Shown: positions 1-8,137, counted from the first letter of the stretch. The stretch is 64,000 nucleotides of DNA from Pseudomonas sp. RIT-562 (GCF_026241895.1 NZ_JAPJIV010000025.1:1-64000); one strand, 5' to 3'. Notes: generated by a model from the sequence alone, not told the origin. A program made the numbers and translations.

Positions 1-36
1 ACGTAAACGATTACGCATACTTACTGAATAAACACG

Positions 37-112
37 CCCCTGTAGGAGCCTGGCTTGCCGGCGATGGCGTCCGCGAGATCGCCATCGCCGGCAAGCCGGG
101 CTCCTACAGGGG
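37..112. repeat. REP hairpin (CCTGTAGGAGC..GGCTTGCCGGCGATGGC type)
   Basis: Two inverted arms of about 33 bases around a short loop (tccgcgaga). One arm begins cctgtaggagcctggcttgc and its complement ends ggctcctacagg. The same family recurs near 20177-20248. Such palindromic intergenic elements are abundant in P. fluorescens-group genomes; no transposase is nearby. Confidence 0.85.
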
Positions 113-134
113 ATTTTGGTTGTGCCAAAAATTC

Positions 135-460
135 GCCTTCACATAACTCCGCCGATGCAAAGCCGAACTAGCCGTCAGGTCGGCTTTCAGGCCGCCTCGG
201 CCCGGTTGTTGATCGCGGACGCCCGTTAACCACGATGGCCGAACGCAGGCATTGCGCAGCGGGTAAACCGGCAAGGATGCCGGTTTAGCTGCGCTGGGCC
301 AGGGATGGCCCATCGCAGCGACCCGCGGAGCAATGCCGGAGTGAGGGCACACCGAGCCTAAGCGAGGTGCCGAGTGGTGGGGCACAAAGCGTTTGGTTAC
401 TTGGCGCTTTCCAAGTAACCCGCTGTAAGAGCGGAACCGTTAGAAGCCATTACCGCAGAA
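135..460. repeat. Larger Pseudomonas intergenic repeat with nested hairpins
   Basis: A gene-free block that contains several small hairpins, for example aaaccggcaaggatgccggttt around 266-287 and gggccagggatggccc around 297-312. A 93-codon minus-strand frame runs through it, rich in Pro, Ser and Arg, with no recognisable domain. I recall near-identical frames annotated as hypothetical proteins in many Pseudomonas genomes, always in intergenic repeats. I therefore treat it as a noncoding repeat, not a gene. Confidence 0.6.
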
Positions 461-482
461 ACGGATATGTACACGAAGATCA

Positions 483-545
483 GATCAAAAGATCGCAGCC
501 TCGTTTCACTCGACAGCTCCTACACAGCTCCTACACAGCTCCAAC
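483..545. repeat. Degenerate REP with tandem 11-bp units
   Basis: The segment begins agatcaaaagatcgcagcct, like the left arm of the REP at 17409-17474. It ends in about three tandem copies of acagctcctac (from 513), the last one imperfect. It looks like a decayed or slipped copy of that REP family. It lies just past the 3' end of the START-domain gene. Confidence 0.55.
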
Positions 546-561
546 GCGCCCCCCAGCGAAA

Positions 562-1164
562 TCACTTCTCCGCCAGCGCCTTCAACGCCTTCAACGTATT
601 AAACGGCGCATCCACCACAAACTTGTTGGCCACCATGGAAGGCACGCTACCGCCCGGCTCGGTGTGCACCTGGTAAGTCACTTCAACCTGGTCGCCCTTG
701 GGCACGAACTTCCAGAAGCCATCGACCTTGGTCACCCGCACAAAACCCTTTTCCTCGGGAAGGTACTTGGGCACGCCTTCGAGCTTGCGGGTCAGGCTGC
801 CATCGGCACCTTCGACGGTAGTGATGTGCATTACAGAATCCCGCGGAGTGACCGGCCACGGGGTATTGAATTGGGAGTAAGTCCAGCTCTGGTCACCTTC
901 ATGCTTGAGCAGTTTCTGCATCTTGCATTCATGAATCCAGGCACAGGCACCCGCCACATCCTCTTGCAAGGCGCGCAGCTTGGCCATGGTGGTTTTCATC
1001 AGGGTGATGCCCTGGTAAGCCTTGTAATCGGAACCGGCCACTTCGCTCAAGGACACCTTGATACCGTCCTCGTTCTTGGCGACTTTCCAATCTTCGGCCT
1101 GGACCGAAGTCGCCAGCAAAACGGTGAAACCACACAGCACAGCCAAACGATGCAGCGAACCCAT
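562..1164 (-). CDS. START domain-containing secreted protein
   Basis: A 200-residue protein with a Sec-type signal peptide (hydrophobic LAVLCGFTVLLATSVQA, cleavage before EDWKV). The rest resembles bacterial START/SRPBCC lipid-binding domains: a conserved DWKVAKNEDGIKV opening, a PWPVTPRDSV stretch and a C-terminal long helix. Start chosen at 1164 because AAGGAA lies just upstream; the frame extends 22 codons further without a better ribosome site. Such proteins probably bind a hydrophobic ligand in the periplasm; the ligand is unknown. The cysteine-cluster gene lies 41 bp upstream on the same strand. Confidence 0.8.
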   Translation of the reverse strand: MGSLHRLAVLCGFTVLLATSVQAEDWKVAKNEDGIKVSLSEVAGSDYKAYQGITLMKTTMAKLRALQEDVAGACAWIHECKMQKLLKHEGDQSWTYSQFNTPWPVTPRDSVMHITTVEGADGSLTRKLEGVPKYLPEEKGFVRVTKVDGFWKFVPKGDQVEVTYQVHTEPGGSVPSMVANKFVVDAPFNTLKALKALAEK

Positions 1165-1205
1165 AATGTTATTCCTTATTGTTGAAGTTCCGACCGTAGA
1201 ACACA

Positions 1206-1460
1206 TCACGCCGCCGTCATTTGCTCCCACCAGCCAATCAACCTGATGGCCTCTTCACTGCTGTTGCCGCAAACATCGGGATCGGCCGCAAATGCCGAAC
1301 AAACGGCCGGGCGCTCCGGTTTACCGAAAATGTTGCACAGGTTTTCGACAGAAAGTTGCAGGCAACGTTCTCCCGCAGGTTTGCCGTGGGGCATCCCGGG
1401 GATCGGTGAACTGATGGAAGGGGCAATGCAACAGGCGCCACAACCCTCACGGCATTTCAT
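1206..1460 (-). CDS. YkgJ family cysteine-cluster protein
   Basis: 84 residues with the N-terminal cysteine cluster MKCREGCGACC (CxxxCxxCC), followed by further Cys residues at CLQL, LCNIF and VCSAF. This matches the YkgJ/UPF0153 zinc- or iron-chelating family. A ribosome site (GAGGAGC) sits about nine bases before the ATG. The exact role of the family is not established. It may be cotranscribed with the START-domain gene downstream. Confidence 0.85.
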   Translation of the reverse strand: MKCREGCGACCIAPSISSPIPGMPHGKPAGERCLQLSVENLCNIFGKPERPAVCSAFAADPDVCGNSSEEAIRLIGWWEQMTAA

Positions 1461-1624
1461 GACGACGAGCTCCTCGCGACGGGCGATGTGTAAAAAGACA
1501 AGGCACAGAGTAACCGCTAAAACAGTTGTTTTAAATTAAACCGGATGAGGTTTTTCCAACAAATGAGCGTGACTGACCAGTCTCCGACAAAGCGTCCTGG
1601 CTCGGGGTCACAACCAGGACAACA

Positions 1625-2116
1625 TCACTGCTTGAATTCGAATTCCAGCGCGGCACCCTCGACGTCGCGCCGCTCTTCATTGCGCAACTGCAGCTGCATT
1701 TCATTGCTGAGCAGGCGGCCGTTTAGCTGGAAAGGACTGCTGCCAGTCTTGTCGCCAAACATTTGCGGCAGTAAGTCATCGTGCTTGGGCAGCGGCACCG
1801 TGCCGACCGGATCCAGCTCCTCAACCATGTCCTTGGGCAGGCTCAGGTCGAGTTTGGCCGACGGTAGCGCAGTTTTCGCTATTTCCTTGGCGGATTTGGA
1901 CTTGGAAGCAATCGGCGCGCGTTTTTTGACCGGTTTGCTGCTCTTTTTAGCTGGCGCAGTCTTTTTGACCGTAGTGGTCTTTTTCGCCGGGGCCGACGTG
2001 CTCGCGGGAGTGCTGGCCGACGGCGTTTCCTGAGTCGGGGCCGCCATCGCCCCTTGTGCCTGAACAGCCATCAGCAGGCAAAACGACAACCACACGGCGG
2101 GGAAAATCGGTTTCAT
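1625..2116 (-). CDS. Lys/Ala-rich secreted hypothetical protein
   Basis: 163 residues. The N-terminus is a clear signal peptide (PAVWLSFCLLMAVQAQGAMA). Next comes a low-complexity basic stretch at about residues 43-80 with repeated KKT/APAKK motifs, similar to histone-H1-like tails, then a more ordered acidic C-terminal part. Homologues in Pseudomonas have, as I recall, been mislabelled as translation initiation factor 2 because of the Lys/Ala repeats. The signal peptide argues for the periplasm or cell surface. Function unknown. No strong ribosome site is visible before the ATG. Confidence 0.7.
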   Translation of the reverse strand: MKPIFPAVWLSFCLLMAVQAQGAMAAPTQETPSASTPASTSAPAKKTTTVKKTAPAKKSSKPVKKRAPIASKSKSAKEIAKTALPSAKLDLSLPKDMVEELDPVGTVPLPKHDDLLPQMFGDKTGSSPFQLNGRLLSNEMQLQLRNEERRDVEGAALEFEFKQ

Positions 2117-2205
2117 GGACCCAGCAACACTGACGGCAGAGGGCCATATGCTCGCCTGTTAGGCGACACAAGACAAGCGCGGACAGGAATAACCTGCCCG
2201 TCTCG

Positions 2206-3645
2206 TCAGAAACCGGCCGCCGTCTCCTGGCAAAGCTGGGTGGCAAGCATGCCCAGCGTCATCAAGGCGCGCTCGGCTTCACGGTTCCAGGGGATGCCAC
2301 AGTTCAGACGGATACAGTGGTTGAATTGCTCGGTGTTGCTGAAAATCAGGCCCGGAGCAATGCTGATCCCCTGCTGCAACGCCCGCACGTGCAGCTCCTG
2401 AGTGTTTACTCGCCCCGGCAGGCTGACCCAAAGAATGAAACCACCCGTGGGCCGGGTCATCTGCGTGCCTTCCGGGAAGTGCTGCTGCACGGCCAGCTGG
2501 AAGGCGCTGAGGTTCTTGCGATATTCCTGGCGGATGTAGCGCAAGTGCCGATCGTAGCCGCCGTTTTCCAGATAAGCGGCAATGCCCATCTGGGTGACGC
2601 TGCAGGCTGAATGGGTGCTGAAGGTCTGCAGGCGCTGGATTTCCTGCTGGTACTTGCCGGCAATCATCCAGCCGATGCGTACCCCGGGCGACAGGGTCTT
2701 GGAGAAGCTTGAGCAATAGATCACCCGATCCAGCCGATCATAGGCCTTGAGCGCCTTGGTGCGGCCCTGTTCGAACATCAGTTCGCCATAGATATCGTCT
2801 TCCACGATCTGGATATCGAAGTCCGACGCCAGGCGCAGTAGTTGCTTCTGCCGCTCTTCGGGCATGGTTCCGCCCAAGGGATTGCTCAGGCGCGTGGTCA
2901 GCACCAATGCCTTGATTGACCACTGGTTGGCGGCCAGCTGCAGGGCTTCCAGGCTCATGCCCGTGGCGGGATCACTGGGGATTTCGATGACTTTCAGGCC
3001 CAGCAGGTCTGCCAGTTGCAGCAGACCATAGTAGGTCGGCGACTCGGCGGCGATCAGGTCGCCCGGCCGGGTCAATACGCGCAGGGACATCTGCAGCGCA
3101 TCGACGCAACCGTGGGTGATCACCACCTCCGAAGGGTCGACCACTACCCCGGCATCACGCATGCGGATCGCCACCTGACGCCGCAACGGTTCGAATCCCG
3201 GGCTGAACATGTAGCTGAAGGCCCGAGGACTGTGGAAGCGCGTGACCTTCGCCAGCTGCTGGTGCAGCGCGCGTACCGGCAGATAATCGACGCTCGGTAC
3301 CGCAGCGCCAAGGGGAAACACCCCTTCACGCCGGGACTCGACCAGCACCTGCTGAATGATGCTGCTGCGCGTCACCAGGCCTGGGCGCTCGACCCTGGCG
3401 ATATCCGGGGTCGGCGCCGTCAAGGCCGGGGTCTGGTGCACGTAATAACCCGACTGCGGTCGGGCACGAATCAGCCCCTGATCCTCGAGATTAGCGTACG
3501 CCTGCAGCACGGTGGCATGACTGACGTTGAGCTGCGAACTCATCTTGCGCACCGAAGGCACGCGCTCCCCCGGTTGATAGACACCACGGCGGATGTCTTC
3601 GGCCAGTTGTTGAGCAATACGTTGGTACAGCAAGAGATTGGTCAT
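2206..3645 (-). CDS. MocR-type GntR/aminotransferase regulator
   Basis: 479 residues. Residues 1-75 form a GntR winged helix (LAEDIRRGVYQPGERVPSVR; SHATVLQAYANLEDQGLI). Residues from about 110 to the end form a fold-type I aminotransferase domain with the PLP lysine in SSFSKTLSPG. This is the MocR architecture, in which PLP or a PLP adduct acts as effector. It stands alone on the minus strand. Its upstream region has ACTGTAC/GTACAGT half-sites, which may be its own operators. The regulated pathway cannot be told from context. Confidence 0.88.
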   Translation of the reverse strand: MTNLLLYQRIAQQLAEDIRRGVYQPGERVPSVRKMSSQLNVSHATVLQAYANLEDQGLIRARPQSGYYVHQTPALTAPTPDIARVERPGLVTRSSIIQQVLVESRREGVFPLGAAVPSVDYLPVRALHQQLAKVTRFHSPRAFSYMFSPGFEPLRRQVAIRMRDAGVVVDPSEVVITHGCVDALQMSLRVLTRPGDLIAAESPTYYGLLQLADLLGLKVIEIPSDPATGMSLEALQLAANQWSIKALVLTTRLSNPLGGTMPEERQKQLLRLASDFDIQIVEDDIYGELMFEQGRTKALKAYDRLDRVIYCSSFSKTLSPGVRIGWMIAGKYQQEIQRLQTFSTHSACSVTQMGIAAYLENGGYDRHLRYIRQEYRKNLSAFQLAVQQHFPEGTQMTRPTGGFILWVSLPGRVNTQELHVRALQQGISIAPGLIFSNTEQFNHCIRLNCGIPWNREAERALMTLGMLATQLCQETAAGF

Positions 3646-3741
3646 GACGCAGCACTCGATTTCACGGGCATTTTATTCTTGTGTGAAACAATACCGGAAC
3701 AGTTTAGAAGTGTACGGGGACAGTTGCCACAATAGTCGACC

Positions 3742-3770
3742 GTACAGTGCAGTGTCAGTAAAAACTGTAC
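3742..3770. promoter_or_regulatory. Candidate MocR operator
   Basis: gtacagt (3742-3748) and actgtac (3764-3770) form an inverted repeat with 22 bases from the start of one arm to the start of the other. Related half-sites (aacagtt, tgtacgg, acagttg) lie at about 3698-3725, closer to the MocR start at 3645. MocR proteins usually bind short direct or inverted repeats in their own upstream region. The assignment is inference. Confidence 0.35.
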
Positions 3771-3796
3771 TGCTTTGTGGGCGAGTTGGCAGGCGT

Positions 3797-3821
3797 AAAA
3801 AAACCCGGCAGTGCCGGGTTT
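3797..3821 (-). terminator. Intrinsic terminator of the OmpA-lipoprotein operon
   Basis: On the minus strand the sequence reads aaacccggcactgccgggtt followed by a run of T, 15 bp past the stop codon of the OmpA-family gene. Confidence 0.85.
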
Positions 3822-3835
3822 CTATTGGGGGTCAG

Positions 3836-4648
3836 TTAGCGGGCGGCGCCGAGTTGGCCTTTTTCGTCGGAGAACACAATTTCGACGCGACGGTTCTGTG
3901 CCCGCCCCCGCTCCGAGGCATTCACGTCGACCGGGTACTCATCGCCATAACCTTCAACCTTGATGCGTTTGTCATCGATGCCAAGGTCCATCAGCACGTC
4001 GGCCACGGACTGCGCGCGATCCCGGGACAATTTGAGGTTTTCCTGCTTGCCACCGGTACTGTCGGTGTAACCCTCGATGCGTACCACGCGCTTGGGATTG
4101 AGTTGCAGGAATTGCACGATCTTCAACACCACGCGGTTGGCGGAGCTTTTCAGCTCGGCTTCGCCGGTGTCGAACAACACGTCACCCAAGGTCATGACCA
4201 GGCCACGGTCGGTCTGGGTGGTGGCCAGCGCGACGATCTGTTCTTCAAGCCACTTGCCCTGCTGTTGCACGCTGAGCAACTTGGATTCGCGCAGGGCCAG
4301 TTGCAGCCGCTGGCGTTCCAGTTCGAGCTTGGCGGCGCGCTCCTCGTTGAGCACCTGTTTGGTGTGCTCCCGAGCGATTTCACTGTAGCGCCGGCTCAAG
4401 TAAGCGTAATGCAACACATCCGAGCCACTGCCCCAATAACTGGACAGACGGTCGGCCCGGGCCAGGGACTCGCCCGCTCGAATCACGTCCTTGGGAGCAA
4501 TGCGCAGCACGTTGGAATCTTCCTTGACCTTCTGGAAGTCGACACTGGCCTCTTGCAACGCCGTCTCGCTGTGCTGCCCGGCGCAGCCATAAAGGCTGGC
4601 GCAGCCCACCAGGATCAATCCACCAAAGGTTCTGGACGCAAGCTTCAT
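3836..4648 (-). CDS. OmpA-family outer-membrane lipoprotein
   Basis: 270 residues. A lipoprotein signal ends in SLYGC, so the mature N-terminal Cys should be lipidated. Residues about 85-150 are predicted coiled coil (VLNEERAAKLELERQRLQLAL). The C-terminal third is an OmpA-like peptidoglycan-binding domain (GYTDSTGG; LSRDRAQSVADVL; AQNRRVEIVFS). Start and stop overlap (ATGA) with the DUF4398 gene upstream, so the two are translationally coupled. The protein probably links outer membrane and peptidoglycan. DUF4398 pairs with OmpA domains, sometimes in one chain, elsewhere in proteobacteria. Confidence 0.88.
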   Translation of the reverse strand: MKLASRTFGGLILVGCASLYGCAGQHSETALQEASVDFQKVKEDSNVLRIAPKDVIRAGESLARADRLSSYWGSGSDVLHYAYLSRRYSEIAREHTKQVLNEERAAKLELERQRLQLALRESKLLSVQQQGKWLEEQIVALATTQTDRGLVMTLGDVLFDTGEAELKSSANRVVLKIVQFLQLNPKRVVRIEGYTDSTGGKQENLKLSRDRAQSVADVLMDLGIDDKRIKVEGYGDEYPVDVNASERGRAQNRRVEIVFSDEKGQLGAAR

Positions 4649-5001
4649 TGGGCATTCCCCAGTTGCTTGCGCAGGCGGGTGATGCGGGTGTTCAGTACAT
4701 CCAACTGCTCTTCGCTCTTGAGGGTCAGTACCCGGGCTTCGGCCAGGCGCGCATCCAGCTCGGCCTGTTCGGAGCGCATGCGCGCATTCTTGAAGGACTG
4801 GTCGTTCATGCTGCCCTTGGCGCGGTTGAACTTGTCTTCGGCCAGTTTCATTTCCGGGACGTCGGCGGCGGTAGCACCCACGGCCTTGGCCTGTTCAAGC
4901 GCCTGTTCGGTCAGGCGCATCTGTTCATTCGGCGCCGGATCGGCTGCACAACCCGCCAGAGCCAGAACGGCCAGGGCAGCGAAAAGAGGTCGAATACTCA
5001 C
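4645..5001 (-). CDS. DUF4398 domain-containing lipoprotein
   Basis: 118 residues. The lipobox LALAGC gives a lipidated Cys at about residue 18. The rest is highly helical and charged (QALEQAKAVGATAADVPEM; AEDKFNRAKG; RMRSEQAELDARLAEARVL), typical of DUF4398. It overlaps the OmpA-family gene by four bases and lies 9 bp after the solute-binding protein gene. The three probably form one envelope module; its function is not known. Confidence 0.85.
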   Translation of the reverse strand: MSIRPLFAALAVLALAGCAADPAPNEQMRLTEQALEQAKAVGATAADVPEMKLAEDKFNRAKGSMNDQSFKNARMRSEQAELDARLAEARVLTLKSEEQLDVLNTRITRLRKQLGNAQ

Positions 5002-5010
5002 TAAAAATCC

Positions 5011-5826
5011 CTACTGTTTTGGGGTACTGACAGGTTGTTGCTGCTGCAGTTTCCAGCGCTCGATATTGCGCTGCAACGCGGCTTCCGTCAGGCCGGACGC
5101 GGGCAATTCTGTCATCTTTTTCGCCAGCTGTCCGCGCAACCACGGATCGTTGCAGGCGGAGTTGTGGGAAACAGCCAGGTACAGCCCGGGTTTGTCGACC
5201 GGTTCACCCCGGGCGACCAGGTCATTGGCCATGCTCAAGGACTGCGCAGCCGCCATGCCGGAATAACGTCCGGCCAACACGAACTCCACTTCACCCAGCA
5301 GCAGTTTCTGCAACGCCTGGGTCAGGCTGGGCGTGCGGGCCAGGGTCAATTGCTGCTCGGCGTAGGTAGCGAACTGCGGAGTCAATCGAGCTTTTTCCGA
5401 TATCGCCCCGGGGTGCCCATGAAGGTCTGGTACTTCGTTGTAGACCAGCGGCGAATCCTTGCGAGTCCAGACCAGGTAGTCGTTTTCCAGCAATGGCGGA
5501 TGAATGTAATCCAGCGCCTCGAGCTCGGCGAACGTCAACGGAGCATCGGCCAGCAGGTCCATACGGCCGCTGCGCACTTCGTCCAGCGCCTGGGCCCGTT
5601 TGCCGGCATACAGCAGTTCAACCTTGACGCCCAACTGCCCCGCCACCTGTTGCAACAGATCGGCGCTGGCACCGATCAGGTGCTTGGGGTCCTGGGGGTC
5701 TTGCCAAAGATAGGGAGGTGCATCAGGGCTGCCAGTAACCACCAGGCGCTCGCACTTGCCTGCGGCATTGGCCAGGGCTGGCAGTACCGTCAAACCCAGC
5801 AGTAACCAACCGAACACTCGCCCCAT
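5011..5826 (-). CDS. Periplasmic solute-binding protein, family 3-like
   Basis: 271 residues from the chosen start, which has AGGGGA upstream; the open frame extends 16 codons further into sequence that looks noncoding. A signal peptide (WLLLGLTVLPALANA) precedes a PBP2-type fold: VVTGSPDAPPYLW, LIGASADLLQQVAGQLGVKV, SGRMDLLADAPLT. No permease or ATPase is adjacent. The neighbours are DUF4398 and OmpA lipoproteins, so it may act as a sensor or scavenging subunit rather than part of a classical ABC importer. The ligand is probably a polar amino acid or similar compound, which is inference. Confidence 0.8.
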   Translation of the reverse strand: MGRVFGWLLLGLTVLPALANAAGKCERLVVTGSPDAPPYLWQDPQDPKHLIGASADLLQQVAGQLGVKVELLYAGKRAQALDEVRSGRMDLLADAPLTFAELEALDYIHPPLLENDYLVWTRKDSPLVYNEVPDLHGHPGAISEKARLTPQFATYAEQQLTLARTPSLTQALQKLLLGEVEFVLAGRYSGMAAAQSLSMANDLVARGEPVDKPGLYLAVSHNSACNDPWLRGQLAKKMTELPASGLTEAALQRNIERWKLQQQQPVSTPKQ

Positions 5827-5856
5827 AACTCTGTCCCCTAAAACGTACGGAAAGCC

Positions 5857-5883
5857 AAAAAAAAACCCGGCCATAAGGCCGGG
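5857..5883 (-). terminator. Intrinsic terminator after etfA
   Basis: The minus strand reads cccggccttatggccggg followed by nine T. It lies 24 bp past the etfA stop codon and directly before the solute-binding protein gene, so it separates the two transcripts. Confidence 0.9.
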
Positions 5884-5907
5884 CTCTTTATAAGTGAAGC
5901 CGCTGGA

Positions 5908-6837
5908 TTAGACCAGCTTCTCCAGCTCAGGGATGGCTTCGAACAAGTCCGCCACCAGGCCATAATCGGCCACCTGGAAGATCGGCGCTTCTTCGTCCTT
6001 GTTGATCGCAACGATCACCTTGGAGTCTTTCATGCCGGCCAGGTGCTGGATCGCGCCGGAAATACCGACCGCGATGTACAGCTGTGGAGCAACGATCTTG
6101 CCGGTCTGACCGACCTGCATGTCGTTGGGTACAAAACCTGCGTCGACCGCAGCGCGGGAAGCGCCGACGGCAGCGCCCAGCTTGTCGGCCAGGGCGTACA
6201 GGTGCTTGAAGTTGTCGCCGTTCTGCATGCCACGCCCGCCGGAAACGACGATCTTGGCAGCGGTCAGTTCCGGACGATCGGACTTGGCCAGCTCTTCGCC
6301 AACGAAGCTGGAAGTGCCAGCGTCGTGGGCAGCAGCAACGGTTTCAACCGACGCCGAACCGCCTTCTGCAGCAACCGGGTCGAAACCGGTGGCCCGCACG
6401 GTGATCACTTTTACCGACGCGTTCGACTGAACGGTGGCAATGGCGTTACCGGCGTAGATTGGGCGCTTGAAGGTGTCAGCGCTTTCTACCGAGATGATCT
6501 CGGAGATCTGGTCAACGTCCAGCTGGGCGGCAACGCGCGGCAGGATGTTTTTGCCGTTGGAAGTGGCGGCAGCCAGGATGTGGCTGTAGCCAGCGCCCAG
6601 CTCTGCAACCAGAGGAGCAACGTTTTCCGGCAGCTGATGCGCGTAAGCAGCGTTGTCGGCCAGCAGCACTTTAGCCACGCCAGCGATTTTCGCAGCGGCT
6701 TCAGCCACGGCGCCAGCGCCCTGGCCTGCAACCAGAACGTGGATGTCGCCGCCGATTTTGGCAGCGGCAGCCACGGTGTTCAGGGTGGCCGGAGCCACTA
6801 CCTTGTTGTCGTGTTCAGCGATTACCAAGATAGTCAT
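5908..6837 (-). CDS. etfA: Electron transfer flavoprotein subunit alpha
   Basis: 309 residues, the usual length. The C-terminal FAD-binding domain is intact: SGGRGMQNGDNF, ASRAAVDAGFVPND, QVGQTGKIVAPQLYIAVGISGAIQH. The EtfAB heterodimer accepts electrons from acyl-CoA and other dehydrogenases and passes them to ETF-ubiquinone oxidoreductase, whose gene starts 1.3 kb away on the other strand. It begins 2 bp after the etfB stop and ends at a strong terminator. Confidence 0.97.
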   Translation of the reverse strand: MTILVIAEHDNKVVAPATLNTVAAAAKIGGDIHVLVAGQGAGAVAEAAAKIAGVAKVLLADNAAYAHQLPENVAPLVAELGAGYSHILAAATSNGKNILPRVAAQLDVDQISEIISVESADTFKRPIYAGNAIATVQSNASVKVITVRATGFDPVAAEGGSASVETVAAAHDAGTSSFVGEELAKSDRPELTAAKIVVSGGRGMQNGDNFKHLYALADKLGAAVGASRAAVDAGFVPNDMQVGQTGKIVAPQLYIAVGISGAIQHLAGMKDSKVIVAINKDEEAPIFQVADYGLVADLFEAIPELEKLV

Positions 6838-6839
6838 GA

Positions 6840-7589
6840 TCAGATTACCTTCGCTTCGTTTTTCAGTTTCTCGACCAGTTCAGCCACCGACTTGACCTTG
6901 ATACCCGCGCTGCGTGCAGCAGGCGCTTCGACTTTCACGGTCTTGTTGGTGGAGGCGGTGGAAACGCCCAAAGCATCCGGAGTCAGCACTTCGAGAGGCT
7001 TCTTCTTGGCTTTCATGATGTTTGGCAGGGACGCGTAGCGCGGCTCGTTCAAACGCAGGTCGGTGGTGACGATGGCCGGCAGTTTCAGGGAAACTGTCTG
7101 CGCGCCGCCGTCGATTTCGCGGGTGACAGCAACGCTGTCGCCGCTGATTTCGACTTTGGACGCGAACGTGCCCTGACCGTAACCGCTCAGTGCAGCCAGC
7201 ATCTGGCCGGTCTGGTTGTTGTCGCTGTCGATGGCTTGTTTGCCAAGGATCACCAGCTGAGGCTGTTCCTTGTCGACAACAGCCTTGAGCAGCTTGGCAA
7301 CGGCCAGGGAAGTCAGATCTTCAGCGGATTCGACGAGGATGGCGCGGTCCGCACCCAGAGCCAGCGCAGTGCGCAGTTGCTCCTGAGCGGTGGACGGGCC
7401 TACGGAGACGACGACGATTTCAGTCGCAACGCCTTTTTCTTTCAGGCGTACGGCTTCTTCCACTGCGATTTCGCAGAATGGGTTCATCGACATCTTGACG
7501 TTGGCGAGGTCGACGCCGGAATTGTCCGCCTTGACGCGAACCTTGACGTTGTAATCCACAACGCGTTTGACAGCTACAAGAACCTTCAT
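6840..7589 (-). CDS. etfB: Electron transfer flavoprotein subunit beta
   Basis: 249 residues. The N-terminus MKVLVAVKRVVDYNVKVRVK and the AMP-binding signature region (VEEAVRLKEKG; LRTALALGADRAILV; KQAIDSDNNQTGQM) are typical of EtfB. GAGGAA lies about seven bases before the ATG. First gene of the etfBA operon. Its promoter must lie in the 548-bp gap shared with the ETF-QO gene, where a MITE-like inverted-repeat pair (7660-7837) sits just upstream. Confidence 0.97.
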   Translation of the reverse strand: MKVLVAVKRVVDYNVKVRVKADNSGVDLANVKMSMNPFCEIAVEEAVRLKEKGVATEIVVVSVGPSTAQEQLRTALALGADRAILVESAEDLTSLAVAKLLKAVVDKEQPQLVILGKQAIDSDNNQTGQMLAALSGYGQGTFASKVEISGDSVAVTREIDGGAQTVSLKLPAIVTTDLRLNEPRYASLPNIMKAKKKPLEVLTPDALGVSTASTNKTVKVEAPAARSAGIKVKSVAELVEKLKNEAKVI

Positions 7590-7659
7590 GGATTCCTCGT
7601 TACTCTCCGGTGAAAAGAAAATCGCCTAGGCGAACCTGGCGGATAATGCTCATCGGGCG

Positions 7660-7837
7660 CAAGGGCACCTCTAAAAACGCCGGCATAAGTGTCAAGTGAC
7701 CATCGCTCATGATGCTGATGACCGTTCGTCAGTGGCGACCGACGAGTCATTCATTATCGCGGCGTGTAAACTGCGCGCCAAACCCGCACTGCGCATCACC
7801 TTCTACTGCCATCGCCCTGTCTTTAGAGGTGCTCTTG
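7660..7837. repeat. Inverted-repeat-bounded element upstream of etfB (MITE-like)
   Basis: Left arm caagggcacctctaaaaac at 7660-7678 matches the complement of the right arm at 7819-7837 in 17 of 19 positions. The arms bound a 178-bp segment with no convincing gene. This looks like the terminal inverted repeats of a small nonautonomous element or an IS remnant. No clear target-site duplication is visible. The segment lies 70 bp upstream of the etfB start, so it could carry or interrupt the etfB promoter. Confidence 0.45.
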
Positions 7838-7966
7838 AAACCAACAGTCAGCCTACGGCGAGCGCAAAACCGACCGTATCTTGACCGGAACACCTATTCC
7901 GGTCAATACGGCAAAATGGCCGTTCATAAGCCGCGTGACTTTGATTTACCTGGGTTTGAGCCAATT

Positions 7967-8011
7967 CAAACAAACGTTTGTATTGGACGCTGAGAGTGGT
8001 GTAGATATAAT
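7967..8011 (+). promoter_or_regulatory. ETF-QO promoter with PsrA-like operator
   Basis: caaac (7967-7971), four bases, then gtttg (7976-7980) fits the published PsrA consensus (G/C)AAAC-N2-4-GTTTG(C/G). Directly after it come a -35 ttggac (7983-7988), a 17-base spacer and a perfect -10 tataat (8006-8011). PsrA is a TetR-family sensor of long-chain fatty acids in Pseudomonas that controls beta-oxidation genes. Control of ETF-QO would fit electron flow from acyl-CoA dehydrogenases. The binding itself is inferred. Confidence 0.6.
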
Positions 8012-8137
8012 GCGCCACCCAGAGAGAAAGGTGGTCAATCGATTGTCCTGTTCAGCGCATTGCGCAGAAATTCATGGATGCGACACCAAACCTCCAATTA
8101 GAAAAAAAACTGTTGAGCCTTGAGTAGGAGATAACCT

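Noticed and set aside
104..385. 93-codon frame in the first intergenic repeat
   Set aside because: It lies in a repeat with nested hairpins, has no ribosome site and reads as low-complexity. Such frames recur as spurious annotations.
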